From: JBFWUW01 sp050247075
Lineage (GTDB): Bacteria > Planctomycetota > Planctomycetia > Pirellulales > JBFWUW01
Assembly (NCBI GenBank): GCA_050247075.1
Contig: JBFWUW010000007.1
Coordinates: 62,001 to 126,000, forward strand
DNA: 64,000 bases
Reading direction: 5' to 3'
Every line of letters starts with the position of its first letter. Positions within the stretch are counted from its first letter, which is position 1. The position numbers and the translations under genes are program-made. Of the stretch, positions 34,633-42,620 are shown in pieces. The notes under the pieces were generated by a model. The model saw only the letters and a program-made list of their open reading frames with translations, ran no database searches and was not told where the DNA came from.

Positions 34633-35058
34633 CTGGCAGCGTAGCCAGTTGCCAGTTATCAGTTGTCAGGGGCAGATCTGCTCTTGTCGTCCCCTTTCTT
34701 GCCTGCCGACGGCGATTCCAACCCCGATAGCTGGACGCTGGGTCATACCGATAGCTTTCCGCCCAAACCACAACTGACAACTGAAAACTGATAACTGAAG
34801 ACTGAAAACTCAACCACCACCCGCTGCCTGCTGAAAGCTAATAGCTGACAGCTAACAGCTAACAGCTTTTTCTTTGCAATTAGCCGCCATTGCGACAAAT
34901 CTCGCCTTGTGGCCTGCGTGGTGTTTCTGTATTTCTACCCGACCTTATCGGCAGGATCGTTTCGGCGGGGGTCCGCACGGGCGGCAGAGACCCGCGACGA
35001 ACGGCGGCCGAGGGTTACCTTTCCCACAATTCATGCTTCACTTCGCAGGACCAGCCTG
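34633..35058. other. Non-coding region with inverted and tandem CTGAAAACTGA-type repeats
   Basis: There is no gene between the transporter and bamA. Bases 34643-34670 (CCAGTTATCAGTTGTCAGG) are the reverse complement of words at 34771-34810 (CTGACAACTGAAAACTGATA). Bases 34831-34865 are tandem AGCTGACAGCTAACAGCTAA words ending in TTTTTC. The latter could form a weak terminator. The remainder shows nothing recognisable. Confidence 0.6.
34831..34872 (+). terminator. Possible terminator-like AGCT repeat with T-run
   Basis: CTGAAAGCTAATAGCTGACA and following AGCTAACAGCTAACAGC words are mutually complementary (AGCT is self-complementary) and run into TTTTTCTTT. They could form several alternative hairpins downstream of the transporter gene. 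This is a weak call. Confidence 0.3.
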
Positions 35059-38000
35059 ATGGCCGCAGTCCGTCGCCAACTTCGCCGCGCGCTTCCTACC
35101 CTGCTGGGGTTGGTTCTCTGCGCGCTGTGGGGAGATGCGCGCCCCGGCTTAGGCCAGGCGCCGTACGATCCCTCCTCCGGCAACGCCTTTTCCTCCGATG
35201 ACCTGAGTGGAGGCACGGTCGCGGGCCAATTTGGCCCAACCGGCTCTGTCGACTACGAGGCCATCCCCCAGAGCGTGCCCGACGAAGGTTCGCGTTACGA
35301 ACAAATCCCCCCCGGCAACGATTTCGGCAACCGTTACGACGCGCCGCCGGCGGGCCCGGACCTGTCGCCGGCCGATGGCGCACCGCCGCCGTATGAGGTC
35401 ATTCCACCCGGAGCGGAAAGCTCGCTGCCGGGCGATCCGGGGCGGCCAGGACGGAGCGGGCCTCCGCCCGACGGCACGGCCGATATTCTGGATGTTCGCG
35501 TGGTGGGCAATCGGGCCGTAACGCCCGAGAAGTTCATGCGGATGATTCGCACGCGGCCGGGTCGGACCTACGAGCGCAAACTGGTGGAAGACGACGTGCT
35601 GGCGCTGCTCAAGTCGCGTAAGTTCGTCAATGTGACCACCTTGTACGAACGGCCCGAGACGGGCGGCATCATCATCATCTTCGAGGTCGTCGAACGGCCC
35701 ACGATTGAGTACGTGCGGTATGTCGGCGCGGTCAAGGTGAAGCCCAAGAAGCTCAAGAAAGAGACGGGCCTGCAAAATGGCGATCCGATGGACCCCAGCG
35801 TGGTTAAGGATGGCGCAAGAAAGATCGAGGAGTACTACCGTAGCAAGGGTTTCAACGATGTTCGCGTGACGATCATCCAGGGGACGCGCTACGACGACCG
35901 CGGCGTGGAGTACCTGATCAACGAAGGGCAGATGCAGCGGATTCGCTGGGTGAACTTCGTCGGCAACGACATTGCCTCCGAGGCGAGGCTGAAAACGCAA
36001 ATCAAATCGAAGCCGCCGTTGTTGTATCTGTTTAAGGGCTTTGTCGACCAAGAGACCTTGGATGCCGACGTGGAGCGGATTCAGGCGTACTACCACGACC
36101 TGGGCTTCTTTCGCGTGCGGATTGGCCGCGAGATCGCTTTTAATGATGCTGGCACCTGGGCCACGCTGACCTTTGTGATCGACGAAGGCCCGCGGTACGT
36201 AGTGCGCAATATTACCTTCAATGGCAACAAGCGCTATTCGGAGGATGCCTGGCGGGAAAAGCTCGATCTCAAGCCGGGGCAATACTTTGACCGCGGCTAT
36301 GCCGTGCAAGACCAGACGCTCATTCAAGATTACTACGGCGGACGCGGGCATATTTTTGCCAACGTGCTGCCCGACTTGCGGTTCTTGGAGGAACCAGGCC
36401 AGTTGGACCTGGTCTATCAGATCGAAGAGGGGCCCCGTTACCGCGTCGGCCGCATCGACGTGCGGATTGAAGGCGAGCACCCCCATACGCGCAACAACGT
36501 AGCACTTAACCGGCTCGATCTGCGGCCAGGCGACATCGTCGATACGCGCAAGATTCGCGATGCCGAGCGCCGCTTGAAAGCCACCGGCGTCTTCGCCAAT
36601 AATCCGCAGCAAGGGCAAGTTCCCAAAATCGTGCTGATTCCGCCCGAGGAGGGCGACACCCGCACCGCGAAACGGTCGAACCAGAACAACGTCCGCGGAC
36701 AAAGCCCCGACAACGAACCTGGCGACCAACTAATCGATGTGGGACTGGACGGCATGCCGTTTGTGCCCGCGGAACAAGCAAAACCGCCAGCACAGCCACC
36801 GCAGTCGCCAACCAGCCGGACGCCAGGTGTCGTGCGCGGCCAAAGCCCCGACAATGTTGCCGTGCCGAATGGCGTGTATGCATCGCCCGTGCCAGCCGCC
36901 GCGCTATCGACGCGCGGCCGCGCCGGCCGAGCAGCCGATAACACCCGTCAACCGGCGGCCGCACCCGTGCGGCCGGGTGCCGGGCGGGCAATGCCGGCAC
37001 CCCCTTCTCAGGCCGGGCAACCACCGATCATTCGCGGCCAGAATCAATTTGCGCCAGGCAGTGGCGGAGGATTGGCGGAGTTGCCGCCGTCAACGCGGCC
37101 GCCCGCCTATCCCGCCACGGGGCAGCCGGTGGTGAATTCGCCCGCCTATGAGCCGTATGTCGAGACGGTTCCGCCGGGGGGAGCCGTCGCCACGGATGGT
37201 CCCGTGGAACCGATCGGCGGAGGCGTGTTGGAAGATCCAAACGTTGTTGATCCCAATGGTGAAATCTTCGGCGAACCGCCCGACCGCTTTATCGATCCCA
37301 CGATTGTCGTGACCGAGACGCAGACAGGCCGCCTGATGTTTGGCGTGGGTGTCAACTCCGACGCTGGCGTGGTGGGAAACATTGTCTTGGACGAGCAGAA
37401 CTTTGACTGGCGGCGGGTGCCGACCAGTTGGGAGGATATTCGCAATGCCACGGCTTTCCGCGGGGCGGGCCAGCAGTTCCGCATCGAGGCGGTCCCCGGC
37501 ACGCAGTTGCAGCGCTACGTGATCAACTTCCGCGAACCCTACTTGCTCGACACGCCCATCAGCCTGGGCCTGAGCGGATATTTTTACACCCGGTTCTTTA
37601 ACGAATGGTCGGAGCAACGCTTGGGGGGCCGCATCAGCCTGGGCTACCAGCTCACTCCCGACTTGTCGGCGACCGTGGCCTTCCGCGGCGAGCAAGTCAA
37701 GATATTCAACGCGGCCGGCGGCGGCGCAGTGCCCGGCACACCGCAGGAAATCGTGGATGCCCAGGGAACCAATGCCCTGTATGGCATCCGCGGGCAGATT
37801 GCGCACGACACCCGCGACAGCGCCTTTCTGCCGACGGAAGGGCATTATGTCGAACTCGGTTACGAGCAGGTATTTGGATCGTTCTTGTTTCCCGTCGGCA
37901 CCATTGAGGGCCGGCAATACTTTTTGATCCATCAACGGCCTGACCGGTCGGGCCGGCATGTGTTGAGCTTTTCGGCCAAGGCCGGTTTCTCCAGCAGCAA

Positions 38001-38379
38001 CACTCCGGTCTACGAAAAGTTCTACGCGGGCGGTTTCTCGACCTTGCGCGGTTTCCGCTTCCGCGGAGCTTCGCCGGTGGACCCACTCACGGGCATCGCC
38101 GTCGGCGGTAATTTTGAGTTCATTGGCTCGGTGGAATATATGGTTCCGCTCTCCGCCGACGATGCCTTGCGGGCGGTGGTATTTTGCGACTACGGTACCG
38201 TTCAACAGAGCGTGAAGTGGGATCCGGACAGTTTCCGCGTGGCACCCGGCTTTGGTTTGCGGATTACGGTTCCTGGTATGGGTCCGGCGCCGATTGCGTT
38301 GGATCTGGCCTTCCCCGTGGCCAAGGCCCAAGGGGACAGTGTTCAATACTTCAGCTTCTTCGTCGGCTTGCTACGGTAA
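35059..38379 (+). CDS. bamA: Outer-membrane assembly protein BamA (Omp85) with long insertions
   Basis: The 1106-residue protein has a signal peptide (about 1-32), a Pro-rich segment with four YExIPPG-like repeats (about 70-120), and about five POTRA domains from roughly 140 to 535 (first: DILDVRVVGNRAVTPEKF). A disordered insertion at about 540-740 contains two VRGQSPDN motifs and one IRGQNQ. The 16-strand barrel follows from about 745 (GRLMFGVGVNSDAG) and includes FYAGGFSTLRGFRFRG. BamA folds beta-barrel proteins into the outer membrane. The usual length is about 800. The ATG at 35059 follows AGGA; 50 upstream in-frame residues were excluded. The terminal residue is Arg rather than Phe. Confidence 0.9.
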   Translation: MAAVRRQLRRALPTLLGLVLCALWGDARPGLGQAPYDPSSGNAFSSDDLSGGTVAGQFGPTGSVDYEAIPQSVPDEGSRYEQIPPGNDFGNRYDAPPAGPDLSPADGAPPPYEVIPPGAESSLPGDPGRPGRSGPPPDGTADILDVRVVGNRAVTPEKFMRMIRTRPGRTYERKLVEDDVLALLKSRKFVNVTTLYERPETGGIIIIFEVVERPTIEYVRYVGAVKVKPKKLKKETGLQNGDPMDPSVVKDGARKIEEYYRSKGFNDVRVTIIQGTRYDDRGVEYLINEGQMQRIRWVNFVGNDIASEARLKTQIKSKPPLLYLFKGFVDQETLDADVERIQAYYHDLGFFRVRIGREIAFNDAGTWATLTFVIDEGPRYVVRNITFNGNKRYSEDAWREKLDLKPGQYFDRGYAVQDQTLIQDYYGGRGHIFANVLPDLRFLEEPGQLDLVYQIEEGPRYRVGRIDVRIEGEHPHTRNNVALNRLDLRPGDIVDTRKIRDAERRLKATGVFANNPQQGQVPKIVLIPPEEGDTRTAKRSNQNNVRGQSPDNEPGDQLIDVGLDGMPFVPAEQAKPPAQPPQSPTSRTPGVVRGQSPDNVAVPNGVYASPVPAAALSTRGRAGRAADNTRQPAAAPVRPGAGRAMPAPPSQAGQPPIIRGQNQFAPGSGGGLAELPPSTRPPAYPATGQPVVNSPAYEPYVETVPPGGAVATDGPVEPIGGGVLEDPNVVDPNGEIFGEPPDRFIDPTIVVTETQTGRLMFGVGVNSDAGVVGNIVLDEQNFDWRRVPTSWEDIRNATAFRGAGQQFRIEAVPGTQLQRYVINFREPYLLDTPISLGLSGYFYTRFFNEWSEQRLGGRISLGYQLTPDLSATVAFRGEQVKIFNAAGGGAVPGTPQEIVDAQGTNALYGIRGQIAHDTRDSAFLPTEGHYVELGYEQVFGSFLFPVGTIEGRQYFLIHQRPDRSGRHVLSFSAKAGFSSSNTPVYEKFYAGGFSTLRGFRFRGASPVDPLTGIAVGGNFEFIGSVEYMVPLSADDALRAVVFCDYGTVQQSVKWDPDSFRVAPGFGLRITVPGMGPAPIALDLAFPVAKAQGDSVQYFSFFVGLLR

Positions 38380-38571
38380 CGCGGGCAAGGCGGCCGCGGC
38401 CAGGAGCATACCCCCCGCGATTGCGGATATGTCGCGGAGTATACACACCGCCGACGCTGGAGTGGCTGGCCAATTGCCGCTCGGTCGCATCTTGACGGCC
38501 TGGGTTGTTTGCCCGAAACTGCTGCTATTGTTCTGTCGGCACGGGCTTAACTTTATCGAGGCGTTTTTCGC

Positions 38572-38973
38572 ATGTCGGAACATCACGCGGACCATGAAGA
38601 ACACGCGGATCATGGCGGCAACGGCAAGTATTGGGCGGTTTTCTTGGCGCTGTGCGTTCTGAGTACCGCTTCGTTCTTGACGACCACCAACTGGTGGCAG
38701 ACGAACATGGGCCGGCATGTCGGCTGGTCGTTTATGATGGCCGTTTCATGCGGCAAGGCGTTGCTGGTTGTACTGTTCTTCATGCACGTCAAGTACGAGG
38801 CGAGTTGGAAGTACGTGCTGACGATACCCGCCTCGATCATGGCGATTTTTTTGGGGTTGGCCCTGGTGCCCGATATTGGCCTACGACGCAACCACTACTC
38901 GGAAGAGCGGTCATTTTACGCGGCCCAGCCGCCCGCCGTGGAGGCGGCCCAGGATGGGGACGGCCATCACTGA
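38572..38973 (+). CDS. Cytochrome c oxidase subunit IV-type protein
   Basis: The 133-residue protein has a His-rich N-terminus (SEHHADHEEHADHGG), then three hydrophobic helices: YWAVFLALCVLSTASFL; a second ending ALLVVLFFMHVKYE; and TIPASIMAIFLGLALVPD. The FFMHVKYE string after helix two is typical of prokaryotic oxidase subunit IV. It helps stabilise the aa3/caa3 oxidase in the cytoplasmic membrane. The catalytic subunits I-III are not in this window. It opens a run of oxidase-accessory genes on the plus strand. Confidence 0.85.
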   Translation: MSEHHADHEEHADHGGNGKYWAVFLALCVLSTASFLTTTNWWQTNMGRHVGWSFMMAVSCGKALLVVLFFMHVKYEASWKYVLTIPASIMAIFLGLALVPDIGLRRNHYSEERSFYAAQPPAVEAAQDGDGHH

Positions 38974-39030
38974 CCCTCGCGCGTCGGCTTGGCCTATTTT
39001 TCGCCGCGCAATTGAATTGTCTCATTCTTA

Positions 39031-39990
39031 ATGCCCGCCGCGATTGAAGTCACGGGACTGGTCCACCACTACGGGGATCGGCGTGCGCTGGCTGGGCTTG
39101 ACCTGCAAGTTGCCACGGGCGAAATCTTTGGCCTGCTCGGTCCCAATGGCGGCGGCAAGACGACGTTGTTTCGTGTGCTATCGACGCTTATCCCGCCACA
39201 AGAAGGAACAGTCCGCATCTTGGGGTACGATCTGCGGCAACAACCGGCCGAAATCCGCCGGCGGATTGGCGTGGTGTTCCAAGCCCCCAGTCTGGACAAG
39301 AAACTGACCGTCCGCGAAAACCTGGTTCACCAGGGGCATCTTTACGGAATGGCGGGGACCGCGCTGCGGCGGCGCTGCGACGATATGCTGGCGCAACTAC
39401 GGTTGGCCGAACGGGCCAGTGACCGAGTGGAAGCCCTCTCGGGCGGTTTACGCCGCCGCGTGGAACTCGCCAAGGGGATGCTTCATCGTCCGCAATTGCT
39501 GCTGTTGGACGAACCGAGCACCGGGTTGGACCCCGGCGCGCGAAGCGACCTGTGGGAGTATCTGCGCCAGGTTCGTGCCGACGACGGTGTGACGGTGCTG
39601 TTGACGACGCACCTGCTGGAAGAGGCCGACAAAGCCGACCGGTTGGCAATTTTGGATAGCGGCCAATTGGTGGCCCTTGATACGCCCGACCGCTTGCGGG
39701 CCACCGTGGGGGGCGACTCGATCACCATCGAAGCCAACCAGCCCGAGGCCTTGGCGGCCGCCATCACCACGCATCTGGGGTTGGAAGCGGTGGTCATCGA
39801 CGACACGGTACGGCTGCAACAAGTAGACGGGCATCGGCAGATTGCCCGGCTGGTCGAGGCCTTGCCGCCGGGGCAGATTCGCTCTATCACGCTAGGCAAG
39901 CCGACACTAGAAGATGTGTTTATCGACCGCACCGGCCACCGTTTTCTGGCGGACAAAGCGGCCGCGCCGCGGGTGGTGCGACATGGCTGA
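39031..39990 (+). CDS. ABC-2-type transporter ATP-binding protein
   Basis: The 319-residue protein has Walker A GPNGGGKTT, an LSGG-like signature ALSGGLRRRVELAKG, Walker B LLLLDEPSTGLDP and the switch histidine in LLTTHLLEEAD. The C-terminal 100 residues form the extra domain of the DrrA/NatA group. The adjacent membrane protein overlaps by eight bases and is its permease. Pairs of this kind are common between oxidase subunit IV and SCO genes in planctomycetes; a role in oxidase or copper-site assembly is inference from context. Confidence 0.9.
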   Translation: MPAAIEVTGLVHHYGDRRALAGLDLQVATGEIFGLLGPNGGGKTTLFRVLSTLIPPQEGTVRILGYDLRQQPAEIRRRIGVVFQAPSLDKKLTVRENLVHQGHLYGMAGTALRRRCDDMLAQLRLAERASDRVEALSGGLRRRVELAKGMLHRPQLLLLDEPSTGLDPGARSDLWEYLRQVRADDGVTVLLTTHLLEEADKADRLAILDSGQLVALDTPDRLRATVGGDSITIEANQPEALAAAITTHLGLEAVVIDDTVRLQQVDGHRQIARLVEALPPGQIRSITLGKPTLEDVFIDRTGHRFLADKAAAPRVVRHG

Positions 39991-40831
39991 CGCGGCCGTG
40001 GCATCCTCGGAAGTGGGCGAAACCGCGGCGGTTCAGCCGCGCCCCTGGCTGGCCGTAGCCACGTTGGCGCAGCGCGAGTGGGTGCGGTTCGTGCGGCAAC
40101 GCAATCGGGTCTTTAGCGCGCTGGGGACGCCGTTGCTGTTTTGGATCTTGTTCGGCGCGGGGTTGGGGCCGACATTTCAACTGGCCGGCGGCGTGGCGGG
40201 CCAGATGAGCTATCGGGAGTATTTCTTCCCCGGAACGGTGGTGCTGATCGTGCTGTTCACGGCGATCTTCACGACGATTTCAGTGATCGAGGATCGCCGC
40301 GAGGGCTTCTTGCAATCGGTGTTGGTCGCGCCGTTGCCGCGGTGGTCGATGGTGCTGGGCAAGCTGCTGGGAGGCTCGGCAATTGCTTTCGCGCAAGGGG
40401 GATTGTTCTTGGCGCTCTCGCCGACGTTGGGACTGTGGTTCTCCGTGGGGACGATTGTGCAATTAGTGGCCTTTGTGTTCTTGGTATCGTTCGCCCTGAC
40501 CGCGATGGGCTTTATGCTGGCTTGGCGGATGGACTCCACGCAAGGCTTTCATGCCGTGATGAATCTACTGTTGATGCCGATGTGGCTGCTGTCGGGCGCG
40601 TTCTTTCCGGCCGCATCGGGCTTGATGGGGTGGATCGTCCGGCTCAACCCGCTGACGTATGGGGTCGCCGGGTTGCGTAGAATGATGTATGCCGATTTGC
40701 CGGCGGTAGCGGTGCCGGCCGGGTTGCCCGGCTTGCCGTTGTGTTGGGGTGTGATGCTGGCCTTCGCGGCCGTCTGCTTTGTCGGCTGCTGGCTGGTCTC
40801 GGCCAGCCGCACGACCGGAGATTTGCAATGA
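39983..40831 (+). CDS. ABC-2-type transporter permease
   Basis: The 282-residue protein has an N-terminal cytoplasmic segment and six hydrophobic helices from about residue 50, with the ABC-2 signature around VIEDRREGFLQSVLVAPLP and the terminal LNPLTYGVAGLRRMMY. The ATG at 39983 overlaps the ATPase gene by eight bases, and its stop overlaps the SCO start by four (ATGA). The longer frame from 39914 lies inside the ATPase gene and was rejected. The substrate is unknown. Confidence 0.88.
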   Translation: MADAAVASSEVGETAAVQPRPWLAVATLAQREWVRFVRQRNRVFSALGTPLLFWILFGAGLGPTFQLAGGVAGQMSYREYFFPGTVVLIVLFTAIFTTISVIEDRREGFLQSVLVAPLPRWSMVLGKLLGGSAIAFAQGGLFLALSPTLGLWFSVGTIVQLVAFVFLVSFALTAMGFMLAWRMDSTQGFHAVMNLLLMPMWLLSGAFFPAASGLMGWIVRLNPLTYGVAGLRRMMYADLPAVAVPAGLPGLPLCWGVMLAFAAVCFVGCWLVSASRTTGDLQ

Positions 40832-41505
40832 GTTCCACGCAAGTAAAAATCTGGATGGGGCTGCTGCTGGCCCTGGTGGCGGCGTATGGCGGGTACTCGC
40901 TATGGCGAATCAACCGCTTGCGGGCCGAACAACAAGTCACTCTAACGCCCACCGTTTCCGACCGGCCGTTGGAACCGTTCACGCTGACTGACCGTAGTGG
41001 CGACGAGTTCGATTCAGCCAGTTTGCAAGGCCAGGTGTGGGTGGCCAGCTTTTTCTTTTCCACCTGCCCCGGCTCGTGCTTGAAGATGAACAACTCCATC
41101 GCCGGTCTGCAGGAAGAGTTCGGCCCCTTGGGCGTGACCTTCGTGAGCATCACGGTCGATCCCGAGAACGATACGCCCGATCGCTTGAAGGAGTATTCGC
41201 TGCACTACAAGGCCCGTCCCGAGCATTGGCGGTTCTTGACGGGTGACGTGGCGGACCTGAAGCATGTGGCCAACGACCTGTTTTTGCTGCCGTTCGACAA
41301 AGCGGCCCACTCCGACCGGCTCATGTTGGTGGGACCAGACGGTCGAGTCCGCGCCCGATTCTCCGGGACCGACCCGACGCAAGTGGCGCAGCTCAAGAAG
41401 AAACTGAAGTCGTTGCTGGCCGAAGTCCAAGAACCGGCGGCAGAAGGAGAGGCAACCGCGGCCACGGCGACAAAATCAACCAATGATGCCGAGGTGGCAC
41501 CGTGA
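40828..41505 (+). CDS. SCO1/SenC-family copper chaperone
   Basis: The 225-residue protein has an N-terminal anchor (MSSTQVKIWMGLLLALVAAY) and a periplasmic thioredoxin fold with the copper-binding CxxxC in FSTCPGSC and the partner histidine in AHSDRLMLVGPDG. SCO proteins deliver copper to the CuA site of cytochrome oxidase subunit II. It overlaps the permease and the DUF420 gene by ATGA four-base overlaps on both sides, so all are translationally coupled. The C-terminal 25 residues are low complexity. Confidence 0.9.
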   Translation: MSSTQVKIWMGLLLALVAAYGGYSLWRINRLRAEQQVTLTPTVSDRPLEPFTLTDRSGDEFDSASLQGQVWVASFFFSTCPGSCLKMNNSIAGLQEEFGPLGVTFVSITVDPENDTPDRLKEYSLHYKARPEHWRFLTGDVADLKHVANDLFLLPFDKAAHSDRLMLVGPDGRVRARFSGTDPTQVAQLKKKLKSLLAEVQEPAAEGEATAATATKSTNDAEVAP

Positions 41506-41954
41506 TGCCTGCCTCGATGCTGCTAGCGGCGGCACACCCGTTGGCCACGTTGAATGCCTGTTTGAATGCCCTGGCAGGGGTGCTATTGGTGGTCGGTTTA
41601 ATCCTCATCAAGCGGCGGCGCGAACAGGCGCATAAAAACGTGATGTTGGCCGCCTTTGTGGTGTCGGCGGCCTTCTTGGTGAGTTACGTGGCGTACCACC
41701 TTCAAGCGGGAAGCGTGAAATTCGCCGGTCCCGTGGCGGTTCGCAACTACTTCTACTGGCCCCTGCTGCTGACCCATGTGGTGCTGGCAGCGTGTGTGCC
41801 GGTGTTGGCAATTTGGACCATCGTGCTGGGCCTGAAGGACCGCCGCGAAAAGCACCGGCGGCTGGCTCGTTGGACCTTTCCGATCTGGCTGTATGTTTCC
41901 GTCACCGGCGTGCTGATCTACGTCGTGCTGTATCACGTCTATCCAGCGCCGTAA
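41502..41954 (+). CDS. DUF420 membrane protein
   Basis: The 150-residue protein has about four helices (LATLNACLNALAGVLLVVGL; NVMLAAFVVSAAFLVSYVAY; then two more) with conserved histidines in the intervening loops (AHKNVML, YHLQAG, THVVLAACVP, KHRRLARWTFPIWLYVSVTG). This pattern fits DUF420, a family found next to SCO and oxidase genes and thought to aid oxidase assembly. The start overlaps the SCO stop by ATGA. Confidence 0.85.
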   Translation: MMPASMLLAAAHPLATLNACLNALAGVLLVVGLILIKRRREQAHKNVMLAAFVVSAAFLVSYVAYHLQAGSVKFAGPVAVRNYFYWPLLLTHVVLAACVPVLAIWTIVLGLKDRREKHRRLARWTFPIWLYVSVTGVLIYVVLYHVYPAP

Positions 41955-42081
41955 GGACGATCTATAATTATGGCGGTTCGTTTGGATAATGATCCCGTGC
42001 GAACGCTTCAAACTGCCTAGCTTTCGGCCTTCCCGTTGGTCGGCCTAGGCTCATTGGCCGCACGAAACGCAATAGGCCGTT

Positions 42082-42384
42082 ATGAAACGCCATTTGACAA
42101 TCTCCGCTCTGGCCGTTCTGGCGTTGCTGCTATTTAGCAATAGCCATGCCAGTGCTTGCCCCATGTGCAAGGCCGCCTTGTCTGGGCAAGAGGGGGGCGG
42201 CGACCTGGTGCAAGGATTTATGTGGAGCATCATTTTCATGCTCTCCATGCCGTTCACCCTGTTGGGAACCTTTTGCGGCTGCATGTACCTGGCCGTGCGA
42301 AAGGCCCGCGCTGCCCAGGCGGAACAGCCCTTGGCTGCCGCGGATTCCACGGCGGAGACGAGTGGCGAGACCGTCAACGTCTGA
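42082..42384 (+). CDS. Small secreted/membrane protein with CPMCK motif
   Basis: The 100-residue protein has a signal peptide (1-24), then ACPMCKAALSGQEG and one transmembrane helix (GFMWSIIFMLSMPFTLLGTF) followed by a GCMYL segment and an acidic tail. The CxxC just outside the membrane suggests a metal or thiol site. It follows the oxidase-accessory genes on the same strand, so a part in respiratory assembly is plausible but unproven. Confidence 0.75.
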   Translation: MKRHLTISALAVLALLLFSNSHASACPMCKAALSGQEGGGDLVQGFMWSIIFMLSMPFTLLGTFCGCMYLAVRKARAAQAEQPLAAADSTAETSGETVNV

Positions 42385-42419
42385 ACGCGAAGGCGTTCCT
42401 CACGGGTTCTTTTCCCACC

Positions 42420-42590
42420 ATGCGAGTGATCGGCAAAGCCCTGCAACTGATTGCCTTGATCTTGTTGCCGCTGGGCATGGTGGCGCAGCTTTCCAACGCC
42501 ATCACATTGGGCAAAATGCTGGTTATGCTCATGGCCGGAGTAACCGCCTTCTACCTGGGGCGGATACTGGAAGGCTACGCGCAAAGGTAG
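42420..42590 (+). CDS. 56-residue two-helix membrane protein
   Basis: The ATG at 42420 (after TTTCCCACC) opens a frame starting MRVIGKALQLIALILLPLGM and ending GRILEGYAQR, with two transmembrane helices joined by a short loop with a lysine. It lies 35 bases after the CPMCK protein. Similar short proteins follow oxidase-accessory genes in planctomycetes as I recall them. The function is unknown. Confidence 0.7.
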   Translation: MRVIGKALQLIALILLPLGMVAQLSNAITLGKMLVMLMAGVTAFYLGRILEGYAQR

Positions 42591-42620
42591 GCAGCAAGCC
42601 ACCCATCCGATTCGCGGCGC

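Noticed and set aside
35149..36729. 526-residue minus-strand frame
   Set aside because: Antisense shadow of bamA caused by high GC at third positions.
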